Shown here: in pieces, positions 16,552 through 24,822 of the stretch
Layout of the letters: each line of letters starts with the position of its first letter
Numbering within the stretch: the first letter of the stretch is position 1
Assembly: GCF_004342285.1 (NCBI RefSeq)
Contig: NZ_SMCV01000002.1
Span: forward strand, 372,001 to 436,000
Source: Klebsiella sp. BIGb0138
GTDB lineage: Bacteria; Pseudomonadota; Gammaproteobacteria; Enterobacterales; Enterobacteriaceae
Length of the DNA stretch: 64,000 bases
Direction: 5' to 3'
The notes under the pieces: model-generated
Databases searched by the model: none
Told to the model about the DNA's origin: nothing
The model's input: the letters and a program-made list of their open reading frames with translations, nothing else
Program-made: the position numbers and the translations under genes

Positions 16552-17301
16552 TTAAATTGAAAATGTATTCAATGCCTGAAATTTACCGCTCAACGTTTTC
16601 GCCTCCGGGAACGCTAAGTCTCCCCGCTTGCTGGTCGACAGACCCAGCGCCACCAGCGACTCGACCATCTTCACCGCCGCGCTGACGCCATCGATCACCG
16701 GCACCTGCAGTTCGCGGGTCAGCTCCTGGGCCAGCGTCGCCATCCCGCCGCAGCCCAGCACGATGGCCCCGCAGCCGTCCTCTTTTAATGCCCGGATACA
16801 GCGCGCGCGCACCTTCTCCTGCGCCAGGCCGCTGCCGTCTTCCAGCGCCAGCACCGGCAGGTCAATGGCGTGCAGCGCGGCGCAGTGGTCCTGAAAACCA
16901 TACTGCTGCAGCAGATGGCGGGCGATAATCAGCGTGCGCGGCAGCGTGGTGACGATGGAAAAGCGGGTCGCCACCAGCGTCGCCATATGCATCGCCGCTT
17001 CGGCAATGCCGATCACCGGCCCCTGCGCCAGCTCGCGCGCGGCCAGCAGCCCCGGGTCGCCAAAACAGGCGATGATGTGGCCCGACACGCCCTGCTGGCG
17101 CCCCGCTTTGATCTGTTCCAGCACGCCGACGGCGGCAATCGCCTCATCAAAATGACCTTCGATGGACGGGACGCCGTCCTGCGGACAGACCGCGACGATA
17201 TCGGTCCCCGGCGCGGCGGCCGCCCGAGCGGCGGTGGCGATGGTTTCGGTCATCCCGACGTTGGTGTTGGGATTAATCACTTGTATACAGAGTGCGGCCA
17301 T
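16552..17301 (-). CDS. hpxA: Allantoin racemase
   Basis: 249 residues, Asp/Glu/hydantoin racemase superfamily. The two acid/base cysteines are C79 (IIACFGDPG) and C184 (VLGCGGM), matching those studied in K. pneumoniae HpxA. It interconverts (R)- and (S)-allantoin so that all product of the urate pathway can be hydrolysed. Translation is coupled to hpxS by a TAATG overlap at 17301, with AAGGAG inside the hpxS end. A TTGTATACA site lies within its first codons. Confidence 0.92.
   Translation of the reverse strand: MAALCIQVINPNTNVGMTETIATAARAAAAPGTDIVAVCPQDGVPSIEGHFDEAIAAVGVLEQIKAGRQQGVSGHIIACFGDPGLLAARELAQGPVIGIAEAAMHMATLVATRFSIVTTLPRTLIIARHLLQQYGFQDHCAALHAIDLPVLALEDGSGLAQEKVRARCIRALKEDGCGAIVLGCGGMATLAQELTRELQVPVIDGVSAAVKMVESLVALGLSTSKRGDLAFPEAKTLSGKFQALNTFSI
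17281..17290. promoter_or_regulatory. Intragenic HpxS-like site in the start of hpxA
   Basis: TTGTATACAG, 9 of 10 identical to the palindrome before hpxC, lies in codons 4-7 of hpxA. Confidence 0.4.
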
Positions 17302-18017
17302 TACGGCTCCTTGTAACCGGCAAACAGCCGGGCGAAATCAGGCAGGCATTCGCCAGCGCGTTCAAAACACAAGCTGGCGACGATATGTTCAAAATGGTGC
17401 GTCAACGCGGCGCTGAGAGCCGGCAGGGCTTTTTCCCGCAGCAGGCCGACGAGCTGTTGATGATCGTCGCAGCGGCAGCCCTGGCGCCACGGCGCCCCCC
17501 AGGCGGCAATCACCAGGGAAGAACGCTGACTCAGGCGGGTAACCATTTCGGTCAGCACCTGGTTACCGGATATCGCCTGCAGCTGGATGTGGAAATCGGC
17601 GGAGTAGCGGATCGCCGCCGGGCCATCGTAGGCTTCATGCGCCTGCTGCTCCTGGTGAATAATCGCCTCCAGCGCCGCCAGATGCGGCGGCTGACAGCGG
17701 GCGAGCACCTCGGGCAGATTCGCCACCTCCAGCAGCGCACGGGTACGGAAGATCTCCTGCGCCTCTTCCACCGTCGGGCTGGCCACCTGTGCACCACGTT
17801 TGGGCGTTAATGTCACCATTTGCACAGCATTGAGTCGTTGCAGCACTTTACGGATCCCGGTCCGGCTCACGCCAAACGCCTCCGCCAGCGCCTCTTCCGG
17901 CAATTTGCTGCCTGGCAGCAGCTGATGTTCGACAATCGCCGTCATCAGGGCCTGATAGATGGATTCATCCTTGTCATGCAGTTCTGCCGCGGCCTGCAGA
18001 CGGTTTTCATTACGCAT
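17301..18017 (-). CDS. hpxS: GntR-family regulator HpxS
   Basis: 238 residues. The N-terminal winged helix-turn-helix of GntR proteins (PEEALAEAFGVSRTGIRKVL) is followed by a C-terminal helical FCD ligand domain with the usual metal/ligand histidines (e.g. DFHIQLQ). It heads the hpxSAB operon and is divergent from hpxC, so it probably controls both. TTGTATACAA-like sites in the shared promoter region fit the binding preference of this subfamily. Confidence 0.88.
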   Translation of the reverse strand: MRNENRLQAAAELHDKDESIYQALMTAIVEHQLLPGSKLPEEALAEAFGVSRTGIRKVLQRLNAVQMVTLTPKRGAQVASPTVEEAQEIFRTRALLEVANLPEVLARCQPPHLAALEAIIHQEQQAHEAYDGPAAIRYSADFHIQLQAISGNQVLTEMVTRLSQRSSLVIAAWGAPWRQGCRCDDHQQLVGLLREKALPALSAALTHHFEHIVASLCFERAGECLPDFARLFAGYKEP

Positions 18018-18049
18018 TCACCCACTCCGGATTTACTTTTTGATATCCA

Positions 18050-18082
18050 ATCGTATACATAAAATAAATTTCTTGTATACAA
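18050..18082. promoter_or_regulatory. Candidate HpxS operators between hpxS and hpxC
   Basis: Two GTATAC-centred sites: TCGTATACAT (18051-18060) and the perfect palindrome TTGTATACAA (18073-18082), 22 bases centre to centre (two helical turns), in an AT-rich stretch. The arrangement fits a GntR dimer pair repressing or activating both divergent genes. Confidence 0.6.
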
Positions 18083-18094
18083 AATTAACCATTC

Positions 18095-18110
18095 TGGCCT
18101 GAATCCTGCA
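18095..18110 (+). promoter_or_regulatory. Possible sigma-54 promoter of hpxC
   Basis: TGGCCT-GAATC-CTGCA keeps the essential GG-N10-GC spacing but differs from consensus at three positions. The predicted start near 18121 is about 40 bases before hpxC and just downstream of the HpxS-like palindrome. Confidence 0.5.
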
Positions 18111-18161
18111 ACAGCTGCTGTCAGCAACGTACAAGGGTTTTCATTCAGAGGAGCAGGTTTC

Positions 18162-19658
18162 ATGCCAAATAGACAAAATACCCATCAGGTTAAGGGCGCT
18201 GACTCCACCGTCGGCTACAGTCCACGGCTGTGTAATGAGGATCTGGCGCCGACGCGCGACCAGAACTGGAGCTGGTACAACATCTTTTCTTTCTGGATGT
18301 CGGATGTGCATAGCATGGGGGGCTATGTGGTGGCGGCGAGTTTCTTCACCCTCGGGCTGGCCAGCTGGCAGGTGCTTCTCTGTCTGCTGGTGGGGATTTG
18401 CATTGTCCAGCTGTGCGCGAACCTGGTGGCGAAGCCCAGCCAGATGGCGGGCGTGCCCTATGCAGTGATCTGTCGCCAGGCGTTCGGCGTCTTCGGCGCC
18501 AATATCCCGGCGGTGATCCGCGGGCTGATCGCCTTCGCCTGGTACGGCATTCAGACCTATCTGGCGGCCAACGCGCTGATGCTGGTGCTGCTCAAATTCT
18601 GGCCTGCGCTGGCGACATTAACCGCAGCCACCTTCCTTGGCCTGTCGCATCTCGGCTGGCTATGTTTCGCCACCATGTGGCTGCTGCAGGCGATGGTTTT
18701 CTGGCACGGAATGAGCGCCATTAAGCGCTTTATTGATATCGCCGGACCGGCGGTCTACGTGGTGATGCTGGCGCTGGCGGGCTGGATTGTATACAAAACC
18801 GGATTCGACGGCATTTCCTTTACCCTGGCCAGCAAATCGCTGACCGCCGGCGAGCAGACCTGGCAGATGATCACCGCCACCGCGCTGGTGGTCTCCTATT
18901 TCTCCGGCCCGCTGCTGAACTTCGGCGACTTCTCACGTTACGGGAAAAGCATGGGCGAAATCCGTCGCGGTAACCGCTGGGGCCTGCCGTTCAACTTCCT
19001 GCTGTTTTCGATCGTCACCGTGGTGATTGTCTCCGGCACCCAGTCGTTGTTCGGCCGGATGATTACCGACCCGATTGAAACCGTCAGCCGCGTGGGTAAC
19101 GATCTGGCGGTCGCCATTGGCCTGCTGACAATGATTACCGCCACCATCGGGATCAATATCGTCGCCAACTTTGTCTCACCGGCGTTTGACTTCTCCAACT
19201 GCTCGCCGCAGAAAATCAGCTTCCGTACCGGCGGGATGATCGCCGCGGTAGGGTCAATTCTGCTGACGCCGTGGAACCTGTTCAACTCGCCCGAACTGAT
19301 TCACTACACCCTTGATGTCTTAGGCGCGTTTATCGGCCCGCTGTTCGGCATCCTGATCGTCGACTTCTACCTGATTAAGCGCGGACAGGTTTCGGTGGAC
19401 GACCTGTTTGATGACTCGCCGAAAGGCAAATACTGGTATCGCAACGGCTTTAACCCAAAAGCGATTGCCGCCCTGCTGCCTTCGGTCGCCATCGGTTTGA
19501 TCATCAGCTTTATCCCGGCCCTGCATGAAGTGGCCAACTTCAGCTGGTTTATCGGCGTGTTCCTCAGCGGCGTCGCCTATCGCTGGATTGCCCGCGACGA
19601 GCGTCAGGCCACCGGCGCGTCACGTTTCCACGCCGACGTCGTGGCCCAGAAAGAGTAA
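18162..19658 (+). CDS. hpxC: Allantoin permease, NCS1 family
   Basis: 498 residues, about 12 hydrophobic helices, nucleobase:cation symporter-1 family. The typical N-terminal stretch (SPRLCNEDLAPTRDQNWSWYNIF) and helix 1 sequence WMSDVHSMGGY resemble allantoin and hydantoin transporters (PucI, Mhp1 type). Substrate assignment to allantoin follows from the position beside the racemase and allantoinase. The ribosome site AGAGGAG is strong. A further TTGTATACAA site lies inside the gene. Confidence 0.88.
   Translation: MPNRQNTHQVKGADSTVGYSPRLCNEDLAPTRDQNWSWYNIFSFWMSDVHSMGGYVVAASFFTLGLASWQVLLCLLVGICIVQLCANLVAKPSQMAGVPYAVICRQAFGVFGANIPAVIRGLIAFAWYGIQTYLAANALMLVLLKFWPALATLTAATFLGLSHLGWLCFATMWLLQAMVFWHGMSAIKRFIDIAGPAVYVVMLALAGWIVYKTGFDGISFTLASKSLTAGEQTWQMITATALVVSYFSGPLLNFGDFSRYGKSMGEIRRGNRWGLPFNFLLFSIVTVVIVSGTQSLFGRMITDPIETVSRVGNDLAVAIGLLTMITATIGINIVANFVSPAFDFSNCSPQKISFRTGGMIAAVGSILLTPWNLFNSPELIHYTLDVLGAFIGPLFGILIVDFYLIKRGQVSVDDLFDDSPKGKYWYRNGFNPKAIAALLPSVAIGLIISFIPALHEVANFSWFIGVFLSGVAYRWIARDERQATGASRFHADVVAQKE
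18787..18798. promoter_or_regulatory. Intragenic HpxS-like palindrome in hpxC
   Basis: TTGTATACAAAA contains the same perfect 10-base palindrome as the hpxS-hpxC intergenic region, about 630 bases into hpxC. Confidence 0.35.
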
Positions 19659-19665
19659 CCCCTCC

Positions 19666-19687
19666 GGCCGCGGTCCTCGCCGCGGCC
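19666..19687 (+). terminator. Possible terminator or hairpin after hpxC
   Basis: A perfect 8-base GC stem, GGCCGCGG / CCGCGGCC, with a 6-base loop starts 8 bases after the hpxC stop. No T-run follows, so it may only be an mRNA-stabilising hairpin. Confidence 0.45.
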
Positions 19688-19705
19688 TGTTCACTTCAGG
19701 CAAAC

Positions 19706-19721
19706 TGGCATTGTTCTTGCT
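19706..19721 (+). promoter_or_regulatory. Sigma-54 promoter of guaD
   Basis: TGGCAT-TGTTC-TTGCT matches the -24/-12 consensus (one mismatch, with W = T) with correct spacing. The predicted start is near 19732, 28 bases before the ATG. Confidence 0.8.
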
Positions 19722-19759
19722 CTATAAGTCTGTCTTCACGGAACTGATAAGGCTGCACC

Positions 19760-21073
19760 ATGATTGAATACCACACCGCCCTACGCGGCGCGTTTTTTGA
19801 TATTGCCCAACCGGCCGAGAGCGCTGACGATATCGCCCGCCATGCGCGTTATCTTGACGATGGCATCCTGTTTATTCACGAGGGCAAAATCCAGGCGCTG
19901 CTGCCGTGGCAGGAGGGCGAGGCGTATCTGCATCCGCGCAAGGGCTACACCGACCTGCGCGGTAAGCTGCTGCTGCCCGGCTTTGTCGATGCGCACGTCC
20001 ATTACCCGCAGACCGAAATGATCGGCGCCTTCGGCGAACAGCTGCTGGAGTGGCTGACCACCTACACCTTCCCGGTGGAAAGCCAGTTCGCCGATGAAGC
20101 CTACGCCGCCGAGATCGCGCAATTTTTTGTCAACCAGCTGCTGAGCCACGGCACCACCACCGCGCTGGTCTTCTGTACGCTGCACCCGGAGTCGGTCGAT
20201 GCGCTGTTTAACGAAGCCCTGCGGCTGAATATGCGCCTGCTGGCCGGCAAGGTGATGATGGACCGCCATGCGCCGGATTATCTGACTGAAACCGCCGAAC
20301 AGAGCTACCGGCAGACCCGCGAACTGATCCAGCGCTGGCACCAGCGCGGCCGCCTCGGCTACGCCATCACCCCGCGCTTTGCCCCCACCTCCACGCCGGA
20401 GCTGCTGGCGGCGGTTCAGCGGCTGCGGGAAGAGTTTCCGGATACCTGGCTCCAGACCCACCTGAGCGAAAACCTCAATGAAGTAGCGTGGGTGAAGAGT
20501 CTGTGGCCGGAGCATGAGCACTACCTGGATGTGTACCATCACTATCAGCTGACCGGCGAGCGCAGCGTGTTTGCCCACGGGATCCATCTGGCGGACAAGG
20601 AGTGGCGGTGCCTGCATGAGACCGGCTCGGCGATCGCCTTCTGCCCGACCTCAAACCTGTTTCTCGGCAGCGGGCTGTTCCGGTTGCCCGCCAGCTGGCA
20701 GCAGAAGGTGCGCATCGGCATCGGCAGCGACGTTGGCGCGGGCACCACCTTCAGCATGCTGCGTACCCTCGGCGAAGCCTACAAGGTGGCGCAGCTCCAG
20801 AGCTACCGTCTGCGCGCCAGCGAAGCGTTTTATCATGCGACGCTGGGGGGCGCCCGCGCCCTGCGTCTCGATGACAAGATCGGTAATTTCCAGCCCGGTA
20901 AAGAGGCCGATTTTGTGGTTATCGACCCCGCGGTAACGCCATTGCAAAAACTGCGGATCGGCCGCTGTCAGGAGGTGTTTGAGCGGCTGTTTGTGCTGAT
21001 GACCTTAGGCGATGAACGCAATATCAGCGAGACATGGGTCAATGGCGAGCGCGTATGGCAGGGGGATATCTGA
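19760..21073 (+). CDS. guaD: Guanine deaminase
   Basis: 437 residues, amidohydrolase (TIM-barrel) superfamily. Metal ligands are visible: H79 and H81 in VDAHVHYPQTEM, a histidine in TWLQTHLSENLNE, another in VFAHGIHLAD, and the aspartate in GIGSDVGAGTTF. It converts guanine to xanthine and ammonia, feeding the HpxDE/HpxO pathway. AAGG precedes the start. Transcribed alone from its own sigma-54-type promoter and followed by a REP-like palindrome. Confidence 0.95.
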   Translation: MIEYHTALRGAFFDIAQPAESADDIARHARYLDDGILFIHEGKIQALLPWQEGEAYLHPRKGYTDLRGKLLLPGFVDAHVHYPQTEMIGAFGEQLLEWLTTYTFPVESQFADEAYAAEIAQFFVNQLLSHGTTTALVFCTLHPESVDALFNEALRLNMRLLAGKVMMDRHAPDYLTETAEQSYRQTRELIQRWHQRGRLGYAITPRFAPTSTPELLAAVQRLREEFPDTWLQTHLSENLNEVAWVKSLWPEHEHYLDVYHHYQLTGERSVFAHGIHLADKEWRCLHETGSAIAFCPTSNLFLGSGLFRLPASWQQKVRIGIGSDVGAGTTFSMLRTLGEAYKVAQLQSYRLRASEAFYHATLGGARALRLDDKIGNFQPGKEADFVVIDPAVTPLQKLRIGRCQEVFERLFVLMTLGDERNISETWVNGERVWQGDI

Positions 21074-21080
21074 TGGTAAT

Positions 21081-21112
21081 GCCCGGCGCAGGCGTGACGA
21101 CCTGAGCCGGGC
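21081..21112. repeat. REP-like palindrome after guaD
   Basis: GCCCGGC (21081-21087) pairs with GCCGGGC (21106-21112) between the convergent guaD and hpxT genes. It is similar in stem to the element after hpxZ. Confidence 0.5.
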
Positions 21113-21125
21113 CGCAGGGTTCAGA

Positions 21126-21452
21126 CTAGCTCCCCCGATAGGTTGACCAGCCGCCGGGGGCGATCAAAAACGGCAGATGAAAATGGTCATCCGCCGGTTC
21201 ATCGATAACAAAATCAATCTGCGCCCGGGGATACAGCGTCCGGCGACCGTCGCGCGCAAACCACGCCCCCAGCTCCGCCACCAGCTGATACGCGCCGGGA
21301 CCGAGCGCGCCGGGCGCCAGCTCGCCAATGCGGCCATGGCTATCGGTCACGCCGGCGGCGAGGCATTGCCCCTCCCGCAGCAGGCTCACCGCGACGCCTT
21401 CGGCGGGTTTACCGGTCGAAATATCGAGAATATGGGTGCTCAGCGTATTCAT
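21126..21452 (-). CDS. hpxT: 5-hydroxyisourate hydrolase
   Basis: 108 residues, transthyretin-like family. It carries the N-terminal HILDISTGKPAEGV histidine motif and the C-terminal tetrapeptide Y-R-G-S that defines HIU hydrolases against transthyretins. It converts the HpxO product 5-hydroxyisourate to OHCU. It overlaps hpxQ by an ATGA junction (21449-21452). No signal peptide is seen, so it should be cytosolic. Confidence 0.93.
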   Translation of the reverse strand: MNTLSTHILDISTGKPAEGVAVSLLREGQCLAAGVTDSHGRIGELAPGALGPGAYQLVAELGAWFARDGRRTLYPRAQIDFVIDEPADDHFHLPFLIAPGGWSTYRGS

Positions 21453-21949
21453 GGGCCAACGACTCCTGTCAGTCTTAATAAGGTAATTTCACGTAATTGC
21501 GCCAGCGCCGCCTGAACCTCTTGCGCCTCGCTGTGCTGCAGGCGCTGGGTCAGCGCCTGCAAGATCTCTTCCCCGCTGCGCCCTTTGGCGCGAATCAGGA
21601 AAACCCGGCCAAAGCGGGCTTCGTAGCGGGCATTTCCCTCTTTCAAAGCCTCGGCGAGCAGCGCATCGTCGGGGTTGACCGCCGACTGTTCCTGGCGCGA
21701 CAGCGCGGCGTGCGCCTGCTCCCCGGCCGCTTTCTCACCGATCCGCGGATGGGCGCTAAGCGCCTGCGTCAGCTCCGCCTCCCCCCAGCCCCGCATACTT
21801 TCCTGTGCGCAGGCCGTCAGCGCGGAAAGGCTTGGGTACGGACGTCCCGCCACCAGCGCCGCGGTCCACGCGGGAATCGCCACGCAGGGTTCCAGAAGGC
21901 GCACGGCGTCCGCGTGCGCCAGTTGATTAAAGTGATTGAGCGCGATCAT
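21449..21949 (-). CDS. hpxQ: OHCU decarboxylase
   Basis: 166 residues, all-helical. The catalytic histidine is H67 in AHPRIGEKAAG. It decarboxylates 2-oxo-4-hydroxy-4-carboxy-5-ureidoimidazoline to (S)-allantoin. Two adjacent Met codons occur; 21949 is preferred because GGAG lies 5 bases upstream, against 2 for 21952. The start lies inside the 3' end of hpxP. Confidence 0.92.
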   Translation of the reverse strand: MIALNHFNQLAHADAVRLLEPCVAIPAWTAALVAGRPYPSLSALTACAQESMRGWGEAELTQALSAHPRIGEKAAGEQAHAALSRQEQSAVNPDDALLAEALKEGNARYEARFGRVFLIRAKGRSGEEILQALTQRLQHSEAQEVQAALAQLREITLLRLTGVVGP

Positions 21950-23312
21950 CATTGCTCCCTGGCGTTACCGCCGCTACCGCGGTTTTTTCTTCCGCAAGAA
22001 CCAGATTCAGGACAATTGCCACCAGCCCGCCGCTGGTCGCCGCCGAGCCAAACAGGTTGCCGACGATCGGCGGGAAGTGAGAGAGAAACGCCGGAACCGC
22101 TTCAATACCGAGACCAAAACCAAACGCCAGACCGACAATCAGCATATCGCGACGGGTGAGCGGCGTCTGGGTAATGATACGGATCCCCGCCGCCACCACG
22201 CAGCCAAACATCACCATGGTGGCTCCGCCTAATACCGGGGTGGGGATTTGCCGCAGAATCTCGCCAAACGGCGGGAACAGCCCCAGCATAATCAGGATCG
22301 CGCCGATATAGCGCCCGACGTAGCGGCTGGCGACGCCGGTCATCTGGATCACGCCGTTATTTTGCGCGAAGGTGGTATTCGGAAATGCACAAAGCATGGC
22401 GGCCACCATGCAGCTGATACCGTCGGCGAGGATCCCGCCTTTCAGCCGCGAGCGGAACGCGCCGTCATCAATCGACTGATGGGAGATCAGGCAATTGGCG
22501 GTCAGATCGCCCACCGCCTCCAGAATACACACCAGCGAGACCAGCGCGATGGGTAAAAAGATCGCGCTGTTAAACTGGAAGCCAAAGGGGAACAGCGCCG
22601 GTAAGCGGAACCAGCTCTCGCCGATCGGGCTGAGATGAAACTTGCCGCTCAGCGCCGCGGCCGCGCAGCCGACGGCAATCCCCACCACCACGGAGGAGAG
22701 ACGCAGCCAGCGGTTTTTGGCGCAGCTCAGCAACACAATAACCCCCAGCGTCCCGGCCCCCAGCGCAATATTGCCCGGGCTGGCAAAATCTTTCGCCTGT
22801 TCGCCGCCGCACCAGTTAATGACGCTGACTTTGATCAGGCTGATACCAATCAGCGCAATCACGCTCCCGGTAATAATCGGGGTGAACAGCTTCTTCAGCG
22901 GCTCAATAAACCGGCTGACGATAACCGGCACCAGTGCGGCAACAAAATTAACGCCGAACAGCATCGCCATAATATCCTGCGGACCGCCGCCCTGCGCCTT
23001 GACCCACATCCCTCCGGCGATAGCGACGCCGAGAAAGGCGAAGCTGGTGCCCTGCATACAGATCATCCCGGCGCCGATGCCCCAGATGCGGTTGGACTGC
23101 AGAAAAGTGCCAATACCGGAGGCCAGCAGCGACATGCTGATCAGATACGGCAGCCATTCGCCGAGCCCCAGCGTAGCGCCAATAATCAGCGGCGGGGTGA
23201 TTATTCCTACCAGCCCCGCCAGCACATGCTGCAGGGCGCTGAAGAAGGCCGGAAGCGGCGGGATCCGCTGCTCCAGGCCGTAAAGTAAGCTGCTGTTCTG
23301 GTCATCAGACAT
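21927..23312 (-). CDS. hpxP: Purine/urate permease, NCS2 family
   Basis: 461 residues, 12-14 hydrophobic segments. The NCS2 signature near helix 10 is seen in FAQNNGVIQMTGVASR. This family imports xanthine, uric acid or uracil by proton symport; operon position with hpxQ and hpxT argues for urate or xanthine. It is the first gene of hpxPQT and is divergent from hpxO. Confidence 0.88.
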   Translation of the reverse strand: MSDDQNSSLLYGLEQRIPPLPAFFSALQHVLAGLVGIITPPLIIGATLGLGEWLPYLISMSLLASGIGTFLQSNRIWGIGAGMICMQGTSFAFLGVAIAGGMWVKAQGGGPQDIMAMLFGVNFVAALVPVIVSRFIEPLKKLFTPIITGSVIALIGISLIKVSVINWCGGEQAKDFASPGNIALGAGTLGVIVLLSCAKNRWLRLSSVVVGIAVGCAAAALSGKFHLSPIGESWFRLPALFPFGFQFNSAIFLPIALVSLVCILEAVGDLTANCLISHQSIDDGAFRSRLKGGILADGISCMVAAMLCAFPNTTFAQNNGVIQMTGVASRYVGRYIGAILIMLGLFPPFGEILRQIPTPVLGGATMVMFGCVVAAGIRIITQTPLTRRDMLIVGLAFGFGLGIEAVPAFLSHFPPIVGNLFGSAATSGGLVAIVLNLVLAEEKTAVAAVTPGSNDDRAQSL

Positions 23313-23667
23313 GTTATGACATCCCGTTGTGAATAAGCGTTATCTGCCTGGTGCACAAAGCAGGCCAGAGTCGCCTTTCGCGGGAAAATTGTTGTTAAAG
23401 GCAAAATTAATCATTATTTATCAATGAACTAAAAACGACGCTCTTTTGCTATCTCCTGCAACGTCTTTCTGACGCCACTGAAACGTTAGGTTCTTAAAAT
23501 TAAATATGGAAATTTTTGATTCATAAAAAGGCAACAATGACCTGATAATGCACCATTACGATGCAACCCCTGCGCGATTTCGGCCACCCACCCCCGATTT
23601 TCGCGCCCCGGCCGATCTGGTACGCAAATTGCTCAACCCCATAACGACGCAACATAAGGGGAAGAGA
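23313..23667. other. Divergent regulatory region hpxP / hpxO
   Basis: 355 non-coding bases, AT-rich between about 23390 and 23540. It must carry promoters for hpxPQT and hpxO and probably sites for the LysR protein HpxR, but no repeated T-N11-A element was clear. An open frame continuing hpxO upstream to 23548 lacks a good ribosome site and was not used. Confidence 0.5.
23352..23367 (-). promoter_or_regulatory. Possible sigma-54 promoter of hpxPQT
   Basis: On the minus strand TGGCCT-GCTTT-GTGCA has the GG-N10-GC spacing with three mismatches. The predicted start is about 30 bases before hpxP. It is weaker than the hpxF match. Confidence 0.4.
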
Positions 23668-24822
23668 ATGAAAGCATTAGTGATCGGCGCCGGTATTGGC
23701 GGTCTGAGTGCAGCGGTAGCGCTGAAGAACGCGGGAATAACCTGCGAAGTGTTTGAAGCGGTGAAAGAGATCAAACCGGTCGGCGCGGCGATTTCCATCT
23801 GGCCCAACGGCGTGAAATGTATGCACAGTCTGGGCATGGGCGAGATTATCGAAACCTACGGCGGCCCAATGCATTATCTGGCCTATCAGGAGTATCAGCG
23901 CGGTGAGATCCTGACCCGCTTTAGCCTGGCGCCGCTGGTTGAACGGACCCGGGGCCGTCCCTGCCCGGTTTCACGCAGCGAACTGCAGGGGGAAATGCTC
24001 GATTTCTGGGGACGTGACGCCGTGCAGTTCGGCAAACGGGTGACCCGCGCGGAAGAAAGCGCCGATGGCGTGACCGTGTGGTTTACCGACGGCACGACGG
24101 CCCACGGCGATTTTCTGATTGCCGCCGACGGCAGCCACTCGGCCCTGCGGCCTTATGTCCTCGGATATACGCCCGAGCGCCGCTACGCCGGCTACGTCAA
24201 CTGGAACGGTCTGGTGGAGATCGATGAAAGCATCGCCCCTGCCGATCAGTGGACAACCTTTGTCGGCGAGGGCAAACGCGTGTCGCTGATGCCGGTGGCC
24301 AACGGTCGCTTCTATTTCTTCTTTGATGTTCCGCTGCCCGCCGGGTTGGCCGAGGATCGCAGTACCCTGCGCGCGGATCTGACCCGCTACTTCAGCGGCT
24401 GGGCGCCGCCGGTACAAAAACTGATCGCCGCCCTCAATCCGGAGACCACCAACCGTATTGAAATTCACGATATTGAACCGTTCGACAAGCTGGTGCACGG
24501 CAAGGTGGCGCTGCTCGGCGACGCCGGACACAGCACCACGCCGGATATCGGCCAGGGCGGCTGCGCGGCGATGGAGGATGCGGTGGTACTGGGGGCGATT
24601 TTCCGCGACAACAAGGATATCGTCTCCGCGCTGCGCCAGTATGAGGCGCTGCGCTGCGAGCGGGTTCGCGACCTGATCCTCAAGGCGCGCAAGCGCTGCG
24701 ATATCACCCACGGCAAAGATATGGCGCTGACTCAGGCCTGGTATCAGGAGCTGAAAGAGGAGACCGGCGAGCGCATTATCAACGGCCTGTGCGAGACGAT
24801 TCAGGGCGGCCCGTTAGGCTGA
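23668..24822 (+). CDS. hpxO: FAD-dependent urate hydroxylase
   Basis: 384 residues, class-A flavoprotein monooxygenase. The dinucleotide fold GAGIGG is at residues 7-12 and the FAD-ribityl motif LLGDAGHSTTPDIGQG near residue 283. It hydroxylates urate to 5-hydroxyisourate using NADH and oxygen, replacing the urate oxidase of other organisms. The start at 23668 is chosen because AAGGGGAAGAG lies directly upstream and the FAD motif then begins at residue 7. Its 3' end overlaps hpxR by 22 bases tail to tail. Confidence 0.95.
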   Translation: MKALVIGAGIGGLSAAVALKNAGITCEVFEAVKEIKPVGAAISIWPNGVKCMHSLGMGEIIETYGGPMHYLAYQEYQRGEILTRFSLAPLVERTRGRPCPVSRSELQGEMLDFWGRDAVQFGKRVTRAEESADGVTVWFTDGTTAHGDFLIAADGSHSALRPYVLGYTPERRYAGYVNWNGLVEIDESIAPADQWTTFVGEGKRVSLMPVANGRFYFFFDVPLPAGLAEDRSTLRADLTRYFSGWAPPVQKLIAALNPETTNRIEIHDIEPFDKLVHGKVALLGDAGHSTTPDIGQGGCAAMEDAVVLGAIFRDNKDIVSALRQYEALRCERVRDLILKARKRCDITHGKDMALTQAWYQELKEETGERIINGLCETIQGGPLG

